NCBI GenBank assembly: GCA_033032175.1
Contig: CM065304.1
Span: 29,270,653 to 29,334,652, forward strand
Reading direction: 5' to 3'
Length of the DNA: 64,000 nucleotides
Source: Saturnia japonica
Lineage: Eukaryota; Arthropoda; Insecta; Lepidoptera; Saturniidae
The notes under the pieces are model-generated. The model saw only the letters and a list, made by a program, of their open reading frames with translations, had not been told where the DNA came from and ran no database searches. Position numbers and translations under genes: made by a program. Below are positions 9,945-22,221 of the stretch, piece after piece. Positions within the stretch are counted from its first letter, which is position 1. Each line of letters starts with the position of its first letter.

Positions 9945-12720
9945 CCAAAACAATGATTGTTAGAACTTTTGTCTGTTTGCCAACGTTTGTGCGCGCTAAT
10001 CTCAATAAACGGCCTAACCGATTTGGATGCGGTTTTCAGTTATATATTGTGGTAAGCTTCACTTAAAATTTAGTGTTTCTTTTTATTTAAATCAGTTTTT
10101 TAAATAAAAAGTTATATCAATTTTAGAAAACACATCGAACATTTGTTCGATAAAAATGCTATAAAATAACTGTTAACTTGAATTGGCTCAAAATTTAGTT
10201 AACTGTATGTTACGGTTTGTAAAATGATGATAAAAGTTTACATATAATTAAAGAATGGACAGTTTCGGAAAATTTGTTATATCCAATATACGTTGACATC
10301 AGATCTATACGACGGGTCATAACCAGTGAACATTTGTTCGATAAAAATGCTATAAAATAACTGTTAAGTTGAATTGGCTCAAAATTTAGTTAACTGTATG
10401 TTACGGTTTGTAAAATGATGATAAAAGTTTACATATAATTAAAGAATGGACAGTTTCGGAAAATTTTTTATATCCAATATACGTTGACATCAGATCTATA
10501 CGACGGGTCATAACCAGTGAACATTTGTTCGATAAAAATGCTATAAAATAACTGTTAAGTTGAATTGGCTCAAAATTTAGTTAACTGTATGTTACGGTTT
10601 GTAAAATGATGATAAAAGTTTACATATAATTAAAGAATGGACAGTTTCGGAAATTTTTTTATATCCAATATACGTTGACATCAGATCTATACGACGGGTC
10701 ATAACCAGTGAACATTTGTTCGATAAAAATGCTATAAAATAACTGTTAAGTTGAATTGGCTCAAAATTTAGTTAACTGTATGTTACGGTTTGTAAAATGA
10801 TGATAAAAGTTTACATATAATTAAAGAATGGACAGTTTCGGAAAATTTGTTATATCCAATATACGTTGACATCAGATCTATACGACGGGTCATAACCAGT
10901 GAACATTTGTTCGATAAAAATGCTATAAAATAACTGTTAAGTTGAATTGGCTCAAAATTTAGTTAACTGTATGTTACGGTTTGTAAAATGATGATAAAAG
11001 TTTACATATAATTAAAGAATGGACAGTTTCGGAAAATTTGTTATATCCAATATACGTTGACATCAGATCTATACGACGGGTCATAACCAGTGAACATTTG
11101 TTCGATAAAAATGCTATAAAATAACTGTTAAGTTGAATTGGCTCAAAATTTAGTTAACTGTATGTTACGGTTTGTAAAATGATGATAAAAGTTTACATAT
11201 AATTAAAGAATGGACAGTTTCGGAAAATTTGTTATATCCAATATACGTTGACATCAGATCTATACGACGGGTCATAACCAGTGAACATTTGTTCGATAAA
11301 AATGCTATAAAATAACTGTTAAGTTGAATTGGCTCAAAATTTAGTTAACTGTATGTTACGGTTTGTAAAATGATGATAAAAGTTTACATATAATTAAAGA
11401 ATGGACAGTTTCGGAAAATTTGTTATATCCAATATACGTTGACATCAGATCTATACGACGGGTCATAACCAGTGAACATTTGTTCGATAAAAATGCTATA
11501 AAATAACTGTTAAGTTGAATTGGCTCAAAATTTAGTTAACTGTATGTTACGGTTTGTAAAATGATGATAAAAGTTTACATATAATTAAAGAATGGACAGT
11601 TTCGGAAAATTTGTTATATCCAATATACGTTGACATCAGATCTATACGACGGGTCATAACCAGTGAACATTTGTTCGATAAAAATGCTATAAAATAACTG
11701 TTAAGTTGAAGTGGCTCAAAATTTAGTTAACTGTATGTTACGGTTTGTAAAATGATGATAAAAGTTTACATATAATTAAAGAATGGACAGTTTCGGAAAA
11801 TTTGTTATATCCAATATACGTTGACATCAGATCTATACGACGGGTCATAACCAGTGAACATTTGTTCGATAAAAATGCTATAAAATAACTGTTAAGTTGA
11901 ATTGGCTCAAAATTTAGTTAACTGTATGTTACGGTTTGTAAAATGATGATAAAAGTTTACATATAATTAAAGAATGGACAGTTTCGGAAAATTTGTTATA
12001 TCCAATATACGTTGACATCAGATCTATACGACTGGTCATAACCAGTGAACATTTGTTCGATAAAAATGCTATAAAATAACTGTTAAGTTGAATTGGCTCA
12101 AAATTTAGTTAACTGTATGTTACGGTTTGTAAAATGATGATAAAAGTTTACATATAATTAAAGAATGGACAGTTTCGGAAAATTTGTTATATCCAATATA
12201 CGTTGACATCAGATCTATACGACGGGTCATAACCAGTGAACATTTGTTCGATAAAAATGCTATAAAATAACTGTTAAGTTGAATTGGCTCAAAATTTAGT
12301 TAACTGTATGTTACGGTTTGTAAAATGATGATAAAAGTTTACATATAATTAAAGAATGGACAGTTTCGGAAAATTTGTTATATCCAATATACGTTGACAT
12401 CAGATCTATACGACGGGTCATAACCAGTGAACATTTGTTCGATAAAAATGCTATAAAATAACTGTTAAGTTGAATTGGCTCAAAATTTAGTTAACTGTTT
12501 GTTACGGTTTGTAAAATGATGATAAAAGTTTACATATAATTAAAGAATGGACAGTTTCGGAAAATTTGTGATATCCAATATACGTTGACATCAGATCTAT
12601 ACGACTGGTCATAACTAAACCAATTTTGATGAATAGAGATATATTGGACCTAGGAGAAGGACATAGGGTACCTTATGGCGCGAAGAGATCAAATAGGGGA
12701 TGAAAGTTTGAATGAAGAAC
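9945..12720. mobile_element. Possible Helitron-like element hosting the 191-bp array
   Basis: Left of the array, 9960-10050 contains TTTGTCTGTTTGCCAACG and a GGCCTAACCGATTTGGATGC block. Right of it, 12616-12720 contains CCAATTTTGATGAATAGAGA and GGAGAAGGACATAGGGTAC. I associate both types of block with lepidopteran non-autonomous Helitrons from memory. No terminal TC or CTRR ends were fixed, so the boundaries are approximate and the assignment is tentative. Confidence 0.35.
10137..12615. repeat. 191-bp tandem satellite, 13 copies
   Basis: Monomers begin GAACATTTGTTCGATAAAAA at 10137, 10328, 10519, 10710, 10901, 11092, 11283, 11474, 11665, 11856, 12047, 12238 and 12429, an exact 191-bp period. 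Each carries one BglII site (AGATCT) in CATCAGATCTATACGACGGG. Copies differ at only a few positions: T-runs in copies 2 and 3, GAAGTGG in copy 9, ACTGGTC in copies 10 and 13, and CTGTTTG in copy 13. Near-identity suggests recent amplification or gene conversion, so the assembled copy number may understate the real array. No ORF is present. The flanks resemble non-autonomous Helitrons. Confidence 0.97.
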
Positions 12721-13237
12721 CCACTATTTCTCAAGTTAGGGAAATGAAAATTCATATTTATGCCTTTAGGAAGAAATAACAGTGTTTCACGTTTTTGAAA
12801 AATCATCTTGTAAGGCGGTACAATAAGGGATGATTTACTATACCATACCACACATAGAGTGATAAGCCCGTCTATGTGTTTCTTTTGGTTTGTCGTTTTC
12901 TGAGATCAGCCGGTGTATATGCAGTAATATAGCGGCATGGTGGGCATAGAGACCATCATACACATATTGATAAACCACATTATGATTCTCTTTAGGTTCC
13001 TCGTATTCCAAGATCAGTATTACGTAGCCACCGTAAGAAAAAAATTCATCAATATAAATAAAGCTACATTTTCAGCCAGTAACTTAAGCGATATTGTAAT
13101 TAGAAAAATTAATTTATTCCTCATACAAATGTCGATAGTTTTACACATAGTACAAAAAATTGCCTAAAATATGATTACTTCGCGTGTGCTGCAAAAACTA
13201 TTGGTATAACATAAAAAATACTATATATATATATATA

Positions 13238-13417
13238 CAGTGTAAACTCTTTATAACGTTATCCTTTATAACGATAAACTCCCTATAACGTTGAAGTGAC
13301 CCCAACTTGGTTGTTTTGCGTTAAAACCCACATATTGAACACTCTTTATAGCGATAACTCTCTATAACGACAAAAAATGCTCAGTCCCTTGAGTATCGTT
13401 ATAAAGAGTTTACACTG
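13238..13417 (+). mobile_element. Tigger/pogo-derived MITE, copy 1
   Basis: This 180-bp element has TIRs CAGTGTAAACTCTTTATAAC, with the reverse complement at the right end, and is flanked by TA at 13236-13237 and 13418-13419. Its left ~110 bp match the 5' end of the Tigger pseudogene at 51432, and its right part contains the CGATAACTCTCTATA block found after that transposase. It is therefore an internal-deletion derivative. A second copy in opposite orientation is at 50470-50652. Confidence 0.92.
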
Positions 13418-13419
13418 TA

Positions 13420-14577
13420 TATTGAACGCTCTCACTAATGTAAACAAAAAAGTCCGCGAGACAATATAATATGTAATTATTATAGTATTGTTACAATAAC
13501 CGTTTTTTGTTCAAATTAGTCAACTAAAACACGAATTGCGAATAAAAAGTGATCATGTCCTATCATCATATGAATCCTTATCCAAATCATTTATGCTGTA
13601 TGCGTAGGAGTAAATTACTTTTTGAATTATTCAAATCAGTTTATTCGTTTTAAAGTTATGATGAGTATAACGACATATTACCTAATTACTAAAATATTTT
13701 TTTATCTGATTTCTATAAAAGATACACAAACATATAATATCATAAACTGTTTTGTAGATGTTTTAGCGCAGAACAATGTCGTAGTATTTTTTCTAGGTGA
13801 ATAATTTTCTTGATTAACCCATTAAGCCGTTTTTGAGCGAGAAATCCGTTATTAATATAGAATCTATTCCACCTGATGTCTTGAATGAGGCGCAAATGAT
13901 ATAAAATTGTCTCTTGCCGCCAATCTCGAGAGAGCGCTATTCAATGATTTAGATTTTATTAAAGATTAATTTGATATCATGGAAGACTCTAAGAAATATT
14001 CAATCATACTCTGAAAGTGTTTTGTTAACTTATGTCATTGAATTACGTGTGAAATTAATCAGTCAGCCGGATAAGCTTCCAAAGCCATAGATAATACATT
14101 AATACGGGTTCAAAAGAAGCGAATTTCATTGAATTTCAATAATTGTTCAAATTTTATTATTAATTTCTACCTAGTATTATTTTTACCTATCTGTACCTAT
14201 AATTTATTTTGCTATTAAAAATAATGTAATGAAATTTTTTAAATATTTACATTCGAATTGAAAAACCTTCCTTCCGTCTTTTGTTGAAGTGGGTTAATAA
14301 GACGATCTTTAAACAGTAGTTTCTTATCTTTATGTAAAGAAACTAATTATTTCTTTATTTTGTACGGCTTCGTCTCGTAGTTGCATGTATTTCATAGATG
14401 GCGCTGTAAGTAATAATGGCTAACTCGGTCGAGGAAGTAGTTTAAGTTTAACTGACAAGTAACCGTGATTGAGCTATAAAAGTATTTGTTTTTAAAAGGA
14501 ATTGACAATTTAAATAATACACTTTAAATGTCGTTTCTTTGTTGAAATTTACAATTCCTGAATACTTGAAAATATTG
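13420..14577. other. Gene-free AT-rich region
   Basis: No exon or bounded element was recognised. The only longer open frame (13622-13804) is hydrophobic, AT-driven and lacks recognisable motifs. Confidence 0.45.
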
Positions 14578-15071
14578 TCTTATATATATACAATTAATAA
14601 AATTGAAGTGTCTGTTTGTAATGTCAAAATAACAGCTTTTTACTAAATGCATATAAAAGTATATACGATACCTTTAAAAAAAAAGCCATTTTTTTTTTTT
14701 GTCTGTCTGTTTGTTCCGGGTAATCTCCGAAACGTTTGGACCAATTTTGACGGAACTTTCACTGATAGATATAGATAGCTTATGATATAGGAAGTAACTT
14801 AGACTACTTTTATTTTAGACAAATAATCAGGGTTCCGAACAATTAAAAAAAACTCGTCATGGTGAATCAATTCGGGCGCTTAAATAGCTTCCTCTGAGTC
14901 AACCATAAGAGAATATAGCAAATTAATGTACTACATAATTATAGGCATTAAAAAGACCTACAAAAAACACCCACAATTAGCATATTTGTGTTTATTATAG
15001 CCGGGAGCGAGGGAGCAAGATTCGCGCGGGCATTCTTTAGTCCACGTGAGCGAAGCCACGGGCACAGCTGG
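14578..15071 (+). mobile_element. Helitron-like non-autonomous element (C)
   Basis: It runs from TCTTATATATATACAATTAA, then TTGAAGTGTCTGTTTGTAAT, through TCCGAAACGTTTGGACCAAT to a 3' end GCGAAGCCACGGGCACAGCTGG. The 5' TC and 3' CTRR-type ending with a GC-rich hairpin just inside fit a Helitron. The same sequence recurs at 32705-33228, 43532-44012 and 15190-15514. It has no coding capacity. The Helitron label is inference; a RepBase match would decide. Confidence 0.6.
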
Positions 15072-15189
15072 TAACATTGTTAACTTTTAGATGTTTTTTG
15101 TTAGATAAGTATGGTCAACATCTATCCAACAACACGTTGTTTTTGCGTGATTGCACAACGGCTTCACATTGTATAGGTACAGGTAGTAT

Positions 15190-15514
15190 AGCTATAACTG
15201 ACTTTAGGATCTACAATTATGTAACATTCATTTGCTATATCGCTTATGTTTTATTCAGCGCAAGCCATTTAAGCGCCCGAATCGATTCGCCACTACCATT
15301 TTATTTTATTTACGCGGAGCCATAATTCTTTTACTAAAATAAAAGTAGCCTAATTTACTACTTATAACATGAACTATCTGTCAGTAAAAGAAAAACCAGA
15401 CCGATTTAGCCAGCTAAAGTTTTTTTGTTATAGGTACTACTTTGATATGCATTTAGTAAAAAGCTGTTATTTTTACATTACAAACAGACACTTCAATTTT
15501 AATAATTGTATAGA
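15190..15514 (-). mobile_element. Helitron-like non-autonomous element (D), 3'-truncated
   Basis: Read on the minus strand it begins at 15514 with TCTATACAATTATTAAAATT and carries the shared blocks AACAGCTTTTTACTAAATGC and GCTTAAATGGCTTGCGC. The 3' terminal hairpin and CTAG end are missing. It lies tail to tail with element C. A further degenerate match (GTAAGCCATTTTAAGC) occurs near 15810. Confidence 0.6.
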
Positions 15515-16021
15515 AAGATAGCAACCACTGTCATCTCTGTGTGAGAATTAGAACTAATAACTCGTAAAGTAAAATACGAACCAATCACTGCTTCTATGAT
15601 TAGTACTATTTTTAAATGTTGGCTTTATAAAGTGGTGAGTTAACATAGTATGGCTGCTTACTGATAGAGGGCGTACAGACGTCAACTTACTACAACCGCG
15701 CAATCGGCTAAAAGCTTTTTTTATATGATATTGACAAAAATAGCTGGCCTTTTACAAATCTACAATTATGTAATACATACATTTCATTTATTCATATGGT
15801 TTATTTATCGTAAGCCATTTTAAGCTAGGATAAAATCGATGTAGAGATATTGTAGAACAGTGATTGAAAAACTGAGTTTTGTGGAAAAGTTAGCATGGTT
15901 CCGCAAATCGGTCACATTTGTCATACAATAGTTGAATTATCTAGCCTATTACACTATTAACAATAGTTATAATTCTGAAATAGCGCAATATGGTTTTTCA
16001 GTTTGTACTCTTATTCAAACT
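15515..16021. other. Gene-free region with degenerate Helitron-like remnants
   Basis: Apart from a weak echo of the neighbouring Helitron-like family at 15720-15860, nothing recognisable is present. Confidence 0.4.
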
Positions 16022-16216
16022 TCACTGCCAGCAGCCGGGGTCTGCGTCCGCGATGATGACCTCTCTACCTTGGAGGTAGTCCTCCAACAGCTGCCGTAGG
16101 TACAAGGGCACTCTGTAATACCGGAGTGTCACTTGTATGACACCATAAGGCTTTGGCGATGTTAAGACATAGTTTCTGTGCGGCGAGTCGGGATCGTGCA
16201 CCGAAATCATCAACAA
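16022..16216 (-). pseudogene. Short non-LTR reverse-transcriptase fragment
   Basis: A 64-codon open stretch, GC-rich against AT-rich surroundings, reads ...VTLRYYRVPLYLRQLLEDYL followed by QGREV. This resembles the segment of R1-type and related LINE reverse transcriptases that follows motif A (a helix ending in RVPxYLxxxxxxYLxxR). No catalytic motif is included and there are no flanking ORFs. The identification rests on this short pattern. Confidence 0.4.
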
Positions 16217-17050
16217 GGTACCACTAATTAATGGCCAATTACAGTAAAGTTTACGCGACGAGTACTGCGGGACTAGTTTTTAAAAAACGCGAGAACGCGA
16301 CGCTGTATTACTTCAGCAGATATGATGAAATCAACTAGAATATATGTAAACGAGCGTCTTACGCCATTCAATCGTTTGTCGTTTCGAAAAACTAGGGAAT
16401 GTACTAAAAAATGTAATTGGAAGTACATATTATGGGCGCGTGATGGCGCCATCTATGTGCGTAAAGATTAAAAACAAATAATTCATAGAATTGAAAATGA
16501 AATTGAAAAACTTGCTGATATTTTTGGACGGCTTGCCTGGAACATATTGTTATATAATTTTTGTTGTATTAAAATTGTCTATTTTATCCTACAAAAAATG
16601 CACGAAGTTTGTGTCACGAAAGTTTGTTTTTAGTATATTATAATTTTGCTAGTCGTTAAAATACTGCGAGATACTCAGTTTTACAAAGTATATTTATTTA
16701 AATTTCCTAATAATAAATATAATTAGTTGTGTAAAAGTAAATAAAAAGTTTTTGTTTCGTTTAAACTACACTTTACCTATTTATTATATTTCTACTTCAT
16801 ATAAATAGTCTACTCAATATTATCACTGTGGTCTTTGACGTAAGTTTTATAGTGCTTGTTGAGCACATTCTGTCGTGTGCCAACTGCATTAGTACAATAT
16901 ATAGGTATATTTGTCTATTGTATTGTAATCTTATAAAATACATATTTTTATACTATACATATTATATGTATTTATTTTCAATATATAGTTTCCAAAATCC
17001 AATGTCTGAGTGTAAATAGTTAAAAATAAGTACTTAACGCTGGGTCACTT
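16217..17050. other. Gene-free AT-rich region
   Basis: No exon or bounded repeat was recognised. The region ends at the edge of the Jockey-like LINE. Confidence 0.4.
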
Positions 17051-18656
17051 ATGACTATACAAGACTTTCAGTTTGCTGTGGAGGAATCTATGCCAGATAT
17101 CATTGCTATAAATGAAAACTGGCTCAAAAAAAATGAGGTAGACCGCGCACCTGTTATTCCTGAATACCGACGGCAGCATGCTCCTCGTCCAGCCACTACT
17201 CGTTCACGCGGCGCGGGTTCTATATACGTCGTGATATACAGCCCGTACTATTCCGGATCCTATTAAAAACCTAGTTGAACAAATGTGGCTTTCTGTTAAG
17301 GTTTGCTCTACACGCTTAGCTATTGGCACAGCATATCGCCCACCGTGGCTGGGTTTACATGTATTTATTGATGCCTTGACGCAGTCGATTGGGTCGTTTT
17401 CATCGCACGATAAAATCGTTTTGCTTGGAGATTTTAACGTAAATTTACTAACCAATAATTATGGTAGGACTAGGAAAATTGATCAGTTTTTTTATTATAT
17501 GAACTTGAGAAACTACGTAATCGAACCCACTGATTTTACAGACCACAGTGAGACTTTAATCGATTTATTGTTACCGTTGATTATAAACCAGTACTTTTGG
17601 TGGTCATGCTTTTATTCACGAGAATTTAAAAATTAAAAAAGATAAGCCCGTCCACGCGTTATAACTTACAGACCTCTAAAAGACATTGATCCAGTCAATT
17701 TTGATCGAATTGTGGGTAATATCGAGTGGGATAGGATATCTGAATTGGATTCTGTTCATGATATGGTTGAGTGTTTCAATGATTTAGTTTTAGTAGTTTT
17801 CGGTTACGTGATGAAGCACATGGTTTAGCTCGTCTCTCGAAATCTGAGGTTCATTTTAATGAATATAAGACACTAAAACATTTAGTAACTTGTTCTCTTC
17901 ACTCTGAAAAGAAAGCTTATTTTAACTAACATATTAATAAAATCATGAACATGCCTGTCTTTATGGCGGCATCTTAAATCATCCATACTGCCTGATAATA
18001 AACTTAGAGATCTGCCTTCTTATTTTGACAATGCTGATGATATTAATAATCATTTTCTTAATATTCCTGGTGGTCATTCCACAAGTATATGTAATCCCAC
18101 TTACTTTGATATTCATAGACATGGTTCCTCTGTTTTCAAACTTAATACCGTGTCGGAAAGTGACATGACTAAAATAATTCTGTGTATCAAATCGAATGCC
18201 GACGGCATAGACCGTATTTCATCGAATGTGATTCTTTTAACACTTACGAAAACCTTGAAGGTAATTACAGATATTATAAACCGGTCAATACTTACGTCAA
18301 CATTTCCCTCGCAGTGGAAAATTGCCATAGTATACCCTATCCCTAAGAACAGTAATCCATCTAGCTTCAAGGATCTTAGACCAATTAGTATCCTACCATA
18401 TCTATCAAAGATCCGGAAAAAAGTAGTATATAGACAAATGTCAGTGTTTTTGGAACAAAATAATAAATACTGCCCTACTTGATGTAATTGAAAATTTATT
18501 AACTAACCAAGATGCAGGGATGGGTTCTATTTAGTTCTTTTAGGTTTTTCTAGAACTTTTGATTCTCTCAGTATTCCTCTTCTGCTTTCCAAACTTACTT
18601 ATTATGGGTTTGAAAAACAAACTGTTGACTGGTTTCACAGTTATCTTGTTAATTGA
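17051..18656 (+). pseudogene. Jockey/CR1-like LINE ORF2 (endonuclease plus partial reverse transcriptase), decayed
   Basis: The endonuclease part is in two frames: 17051-17266 (MPDIIAINENWL, a variant of the ITETWL motif) and 17283-17636 (GTAYRPP, IVLLGDFNVN). After a stop-rich linker, LPSYFDNADDINNHF (about 18020) and 18150-18482 carry the reverse-transcriptase N-terminus (NADGIDRISSNVI, FPSQWKIAIVYPIPK, LRPISILPYLSKI). A frameshift leads to SRTFDSLSIPLLLSKLTYYG (18540-18610), the motif A region with its aspartate. The YxDD motif and everything downstream are absent because the R1-like element begins at 18657. Several stops and frameshifts show it is dead. Confidence 0.8.
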
Positions 18657-20463
18657 GACGGCGTCTATAGAATAACGTCCATAACGCGCGCCCGCCAGGT
18701 CCTCCTCCCATTTCCTTAACACTTCCTCTCTTGCCCTCCGCCTAAGTTGGCAAACCTCTGTGGGAGCCCGAGACTCCCCTCTTTGCTTCATCACCGCCGT
18801 AAACTGATATACGGCGGCGAGCATCTGTGCCTCCAGCTCCCACGGCGGGGAGCCGGCGAGCACAAAGGCCGGCGCCTTCTTCTGGGGCACGGTAACCGCT
18901 GTCGCAGGTGGTACCTTCTTTTTTGGACGGCGCACCACGGTGGTCCATACCACCTCTTCTCTCTCTCTTGGGGCTTGTGTTGTGGCCACGGCCGGGAGTT
19001 CAGGACACTCCAATTCTAACGGCTGAGGTGCGGTAACAGGCGCTGCAGTAGGCCTGGAGTTAGGTCCGGGCTTTTGGACTGCGGACTTTGCAGGCACCGG
19101 GACTGTAGCACCCTTGGTAGCTTTCTTCTTATCCGCCGCCAATGGTGGGCGGATCACTTGCTTAGGAGGCAGCCGCTCCTCAAAAGCCTCCAAGCGGGTA
19201 TCTAGGACCTGGGTCATAGTAGAAAAGACCGAACGCTGTATCCGCGTCTCCATCTCCGCCAAAGCTTCTCGCCAATCTTCAGCTGCTGCGGGCACTGTCT
19301 GTGGCGGCAAATCAGAAGACCTCTGCTTAGCATTAGCGATTTCTTCGTCTACGGAGCGGTCTAACAGCGTCTCCACAACTTCCATGAGGCATTTAACCGC
19401 TCCCTTCAGGTCCCTTATGAATGTTCCTTTTAGGTTGCCGGACTTGCTGCATACCGTCAATATCTCACTGACCTCATTGTCTGCTAAGGCTTTCAGTCTC
19501 TCAGTATCGAGAGTCAACATGTTGACTACCTTCTCTGCGTCCTTAGATTTGGTAGCTTTTTTCAGGTAAGAAGGGCTAGCGAGAGCCCGGTCAGAGGAGC
19601 CATCCGTTTCACCCAGACAGGCCCGTCCTGAAGCACCCAACCGACCCATCCTCCGGGACACCTCTTACTGCATAATTAATCTTCGCAGCAACTACCACAT
19701 CCTTCTCAGAATCATCTTCACGATCCCCAATCGACCGTTTCCTTTGGAGCGTAGCCCCCCTTGCGTTAATGGTCAGCAGAGTCGTCGGGTTACCACCTAC
19801 GTCATCTAGGTAGACTTCTATTTCCTCCTCTGACATCTCATCAGAGGAAGAGAACACCGTCGCGTCCCTAACAGCAGTCCTCGTCTTCATAGGGGCCTGT
19901 TGGGCGTCATTTTGCTCCGAAGTTGGCCGTCTCAGACTTCTGGAACGGCCTGACCCACGAGCCGCACCTTGGGCCCGCTTGTCACCCTCCTCATTTTTTT
20001 CCTTAAAACTAACACTATTACTAGATTATTTAGAAAATTTTTACTCATTTTGAATCCCACGAGAGTGGGGAAAGTAAAGGTCCACCCAGGCAGTGCCCCC
20101 TGTACCTGGGTAAGCCTAGCGTAACCCGTCAAGAGAGTCGGCCAGTTCTCTGACGGCGGTCGCACTAGAGACTGAACATCCCATCAGCCATGCATCCTCT
20201 CGCGGTGTGCCGCCGCTTAAGATTCGGGGTAATTTTTTATAATGGTTGTCTTCCTCGCGGTCCGGGCGGTTAAGCCAAGACCCTCGGTCCCATACGAAGC
20301 CGCGAGACATGACCACGACACTCCGATGGGATTACGAGACGGCGGTTGTAAGTGATGTAAACCCCTTACTTCTCTGACGGCAGTACTAGTGCCCATCAGG
20401 CCCACCTACGCCACGTCTGTTGGCACGAGGGGGTTCCAGACATAGTGCCCCAGAGTGTCAAAA
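18657..20463 (-). mobile_element. R1-clade LINE remnant, internally deleted
   Basis: This CpG- and GC-rich block sits in AT-rich DNA. On the minus strand it starts about 20463 with a ~570-bp leader containing two diverged copies of a TCTCTGACGGC-type segment (about 20145 and 20370), then ORF1, and ends abruptly at 18657 against the Jockey RT. The reverse-transcriptase core, zinc knuckle and 3' UTR are missing. LINEs normally lose their 5' end, so a 3' truncation with the 5' leader kept is unusual and points to deletion or recombination after insertion. Confidence 0.7.
18660..19890 (-). pseudogene. R1-like gag ORF1 fused to the C-terminal part of ORF2
   Basis: Translation starts at 19890 (MKTRTAVRDATVFSSSDEMS, acidic N-terminus). 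One frameshift lies between about 19661 and 19609, after which a ~330-codon frame continues. The gag-like part includes EILTVCSKSGNLKGTFIRDL and KGAVKCLMEVVETLLDRSV, a conserved ORF1 helix region in R1-type elements, and VVWTTVVRRPKKK. It then passes in frame into VLAGSPPWELEAQMLAAVYQ and REEVLRKWEEDLAGARYGR. I recognise these as the linker near the C-terminus of R1-clade ORF2, before its CCHC finger. The reverse transcriptase between them is gone. The last ~35 codons before 18540 read into the Jockey remnant and are not part of the element. Confidence 0.65.
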
Positions 20464-22070
20464 CCTAACATATTTTTTTTTTTACTAAATCTAAAATATA
20501 ATATAACTATTTTATATAAATTTCTAGTATTGAAATTGTGACCGTCATTTACCAGTTGAAAAATATCTTTTTTTCTGAGCATACTTTAAATTTTCAATGA
20601 GCCATATGGAGGGTAAAGTTGAGATATATTCTCCGCAGCGTGGATATTATACAATTAATAGTTGTAATATAAACATATTGAAATTTCCAATTTACGTGTT
20701 ATGTACGTAAATATTATACTTATATATTACACATACGTTATCAATAATATCACGACCCCAAGCCCCAGAAGAGCCGGGTGTCCATAAATTATTTATGCAA
20801 ATAGTTGACAACAATGGCCCAAAATGTAGGGTGTTCTGTGAAACATCTCCGGAAGTACTAGCGACTTCCCGCCGGTTCCTGACGGTTTTGCCTCCTGTTT
20901 CCGTTTGGCTGTGTAGGAAGCTTCATAGGGATGAGTAACTTTACAAAAATATTAAATACCAGTAACATAATATTATCGATGTCCTATACCGATATATACT
21001 TTACACACACACGCACCGTCTTAAGAGGTCATTAGTATTTACAATGATACCTATTTTAAGCAAAAATACTTATAAAATCATTGATTATCTATCTACGTTT
21101 AATTGTATAAAGTCGAAATTTGATGTTAAAGTTACAAATTTTGGTTATACCATTTAGCTTATTCCTAAATTACCTTAGTACATTATATAAAATACCCTAT
21201 TAGTTTACAAATACAACAATAATAAGAACATAGTAATCAAGTATACTTATCTCTAATTTATTCAGCCTATATTGTACAGAGATATTTTCTGTCCTCGACG
21301 ATTGACATCCAACCAGTGCCCAGGTGAGACAACGTGTTATACTCTTTTAAACAAAAATCACCGCTACTCAACGGATAAACTATTTAAATGAAGATTTATC
21401 AGTACATCTATTACAATCACAGTTTAGCTTAAAAATACATGACTTTGTTTAAAATGACTAATTTAGATTGATAATAATTGAGTATGTTTACAATATAAAT
21501 AAATTCATAAAATAACGGTACTCGATACTGTAAATATTAAATTAAATTAATACAAATCGACAGTGTACATTAGAAATACATATCTAAATAATAAATTAAT
21601 AAAAGAGTACGTTTTGAATAAAAATAGGTTATAATAACAATATTCTAATACAAGCAAGTAAATCAAAGCCAAGCCATGATATTTGCTTGCCGCAAGACAA
21701 CTGCTGATTAACGTTCCACAGTTGCTGCTTCATTTTATAACGCATCTATAAACACACTAAACCAAAAGGTTTACAAAAAGCCGTATGTAAATTTGTAAAT
21801 AAAATGAGAATAATACGCAATAAAAATAAATTTAATCTCTAGCGATTTCCAAAAGTATTATTGTCCAATCTCTTATAAGGTGAGATTGTAGCAACAAAGC
21901 TAAACCTATAACGACAAAAACGTCATTTACTTCTGAAAAAAGTCAGAATAACGTCTGCTGTGACACAGCTACTAAAGAATGTCGCAAGTGCAATGTACTT
22001 ATCTTGTAAGCGGACATAAAATCATCGACAGTTTATGAGTTCAAATATATCGTGGATTTATTGCGATAAT
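20464..22070. other. Gene-free AT-rich region
   Basis: No coding exon is seen. A GC-richer patch at about 20750-20930 (ACGACCCCAAGCCCCAGAAG to TTTGGCTGTGTAGGAAGCTT) may be part of an old LINE 3' region, but I cannot assign it. Confidence 0.4.
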
Positions 22071-22221
22071 ATTAGGTCCTTACATATGAAAACGCCTTAT
22101 TTACGAATATGGGTCGTTGTCGAATAATTTGACATCAACTACGAAATATGTTAACCTCGTAAAAATTTTTGAAGAACAGTGATTATGACAAAAAACATGA
22201 ATGATTTTCAGAATGTAGAGG
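22071..22221. mobile_element. Mariner end fragment
   Basis: TATTAGGTCCTTACATATGA at 22070-22089 is nearly identical to the ITR of the full-length mariner at 60385 (TTAGGTCCTTACATATGAAA). The internal sequence (GCCTTATTTACGAATATGGG) differs, so this is a related but distinct mariner. No partner ITR was found nearby. The fragment is cut by the TIR element that begins at 22222. Confidence 0.65.

Noticed and set aside
10137..12615. CRISPR-like array
   Set aside because: The whole 191-bp unit is repeated without variable spacers, in a eukaryotic TE context.
18747..19569. Plus-strand open frames of 90-151 codons
   Set aside because: They are the antisense of the R1-like ORF1 and arise from its high GC content.
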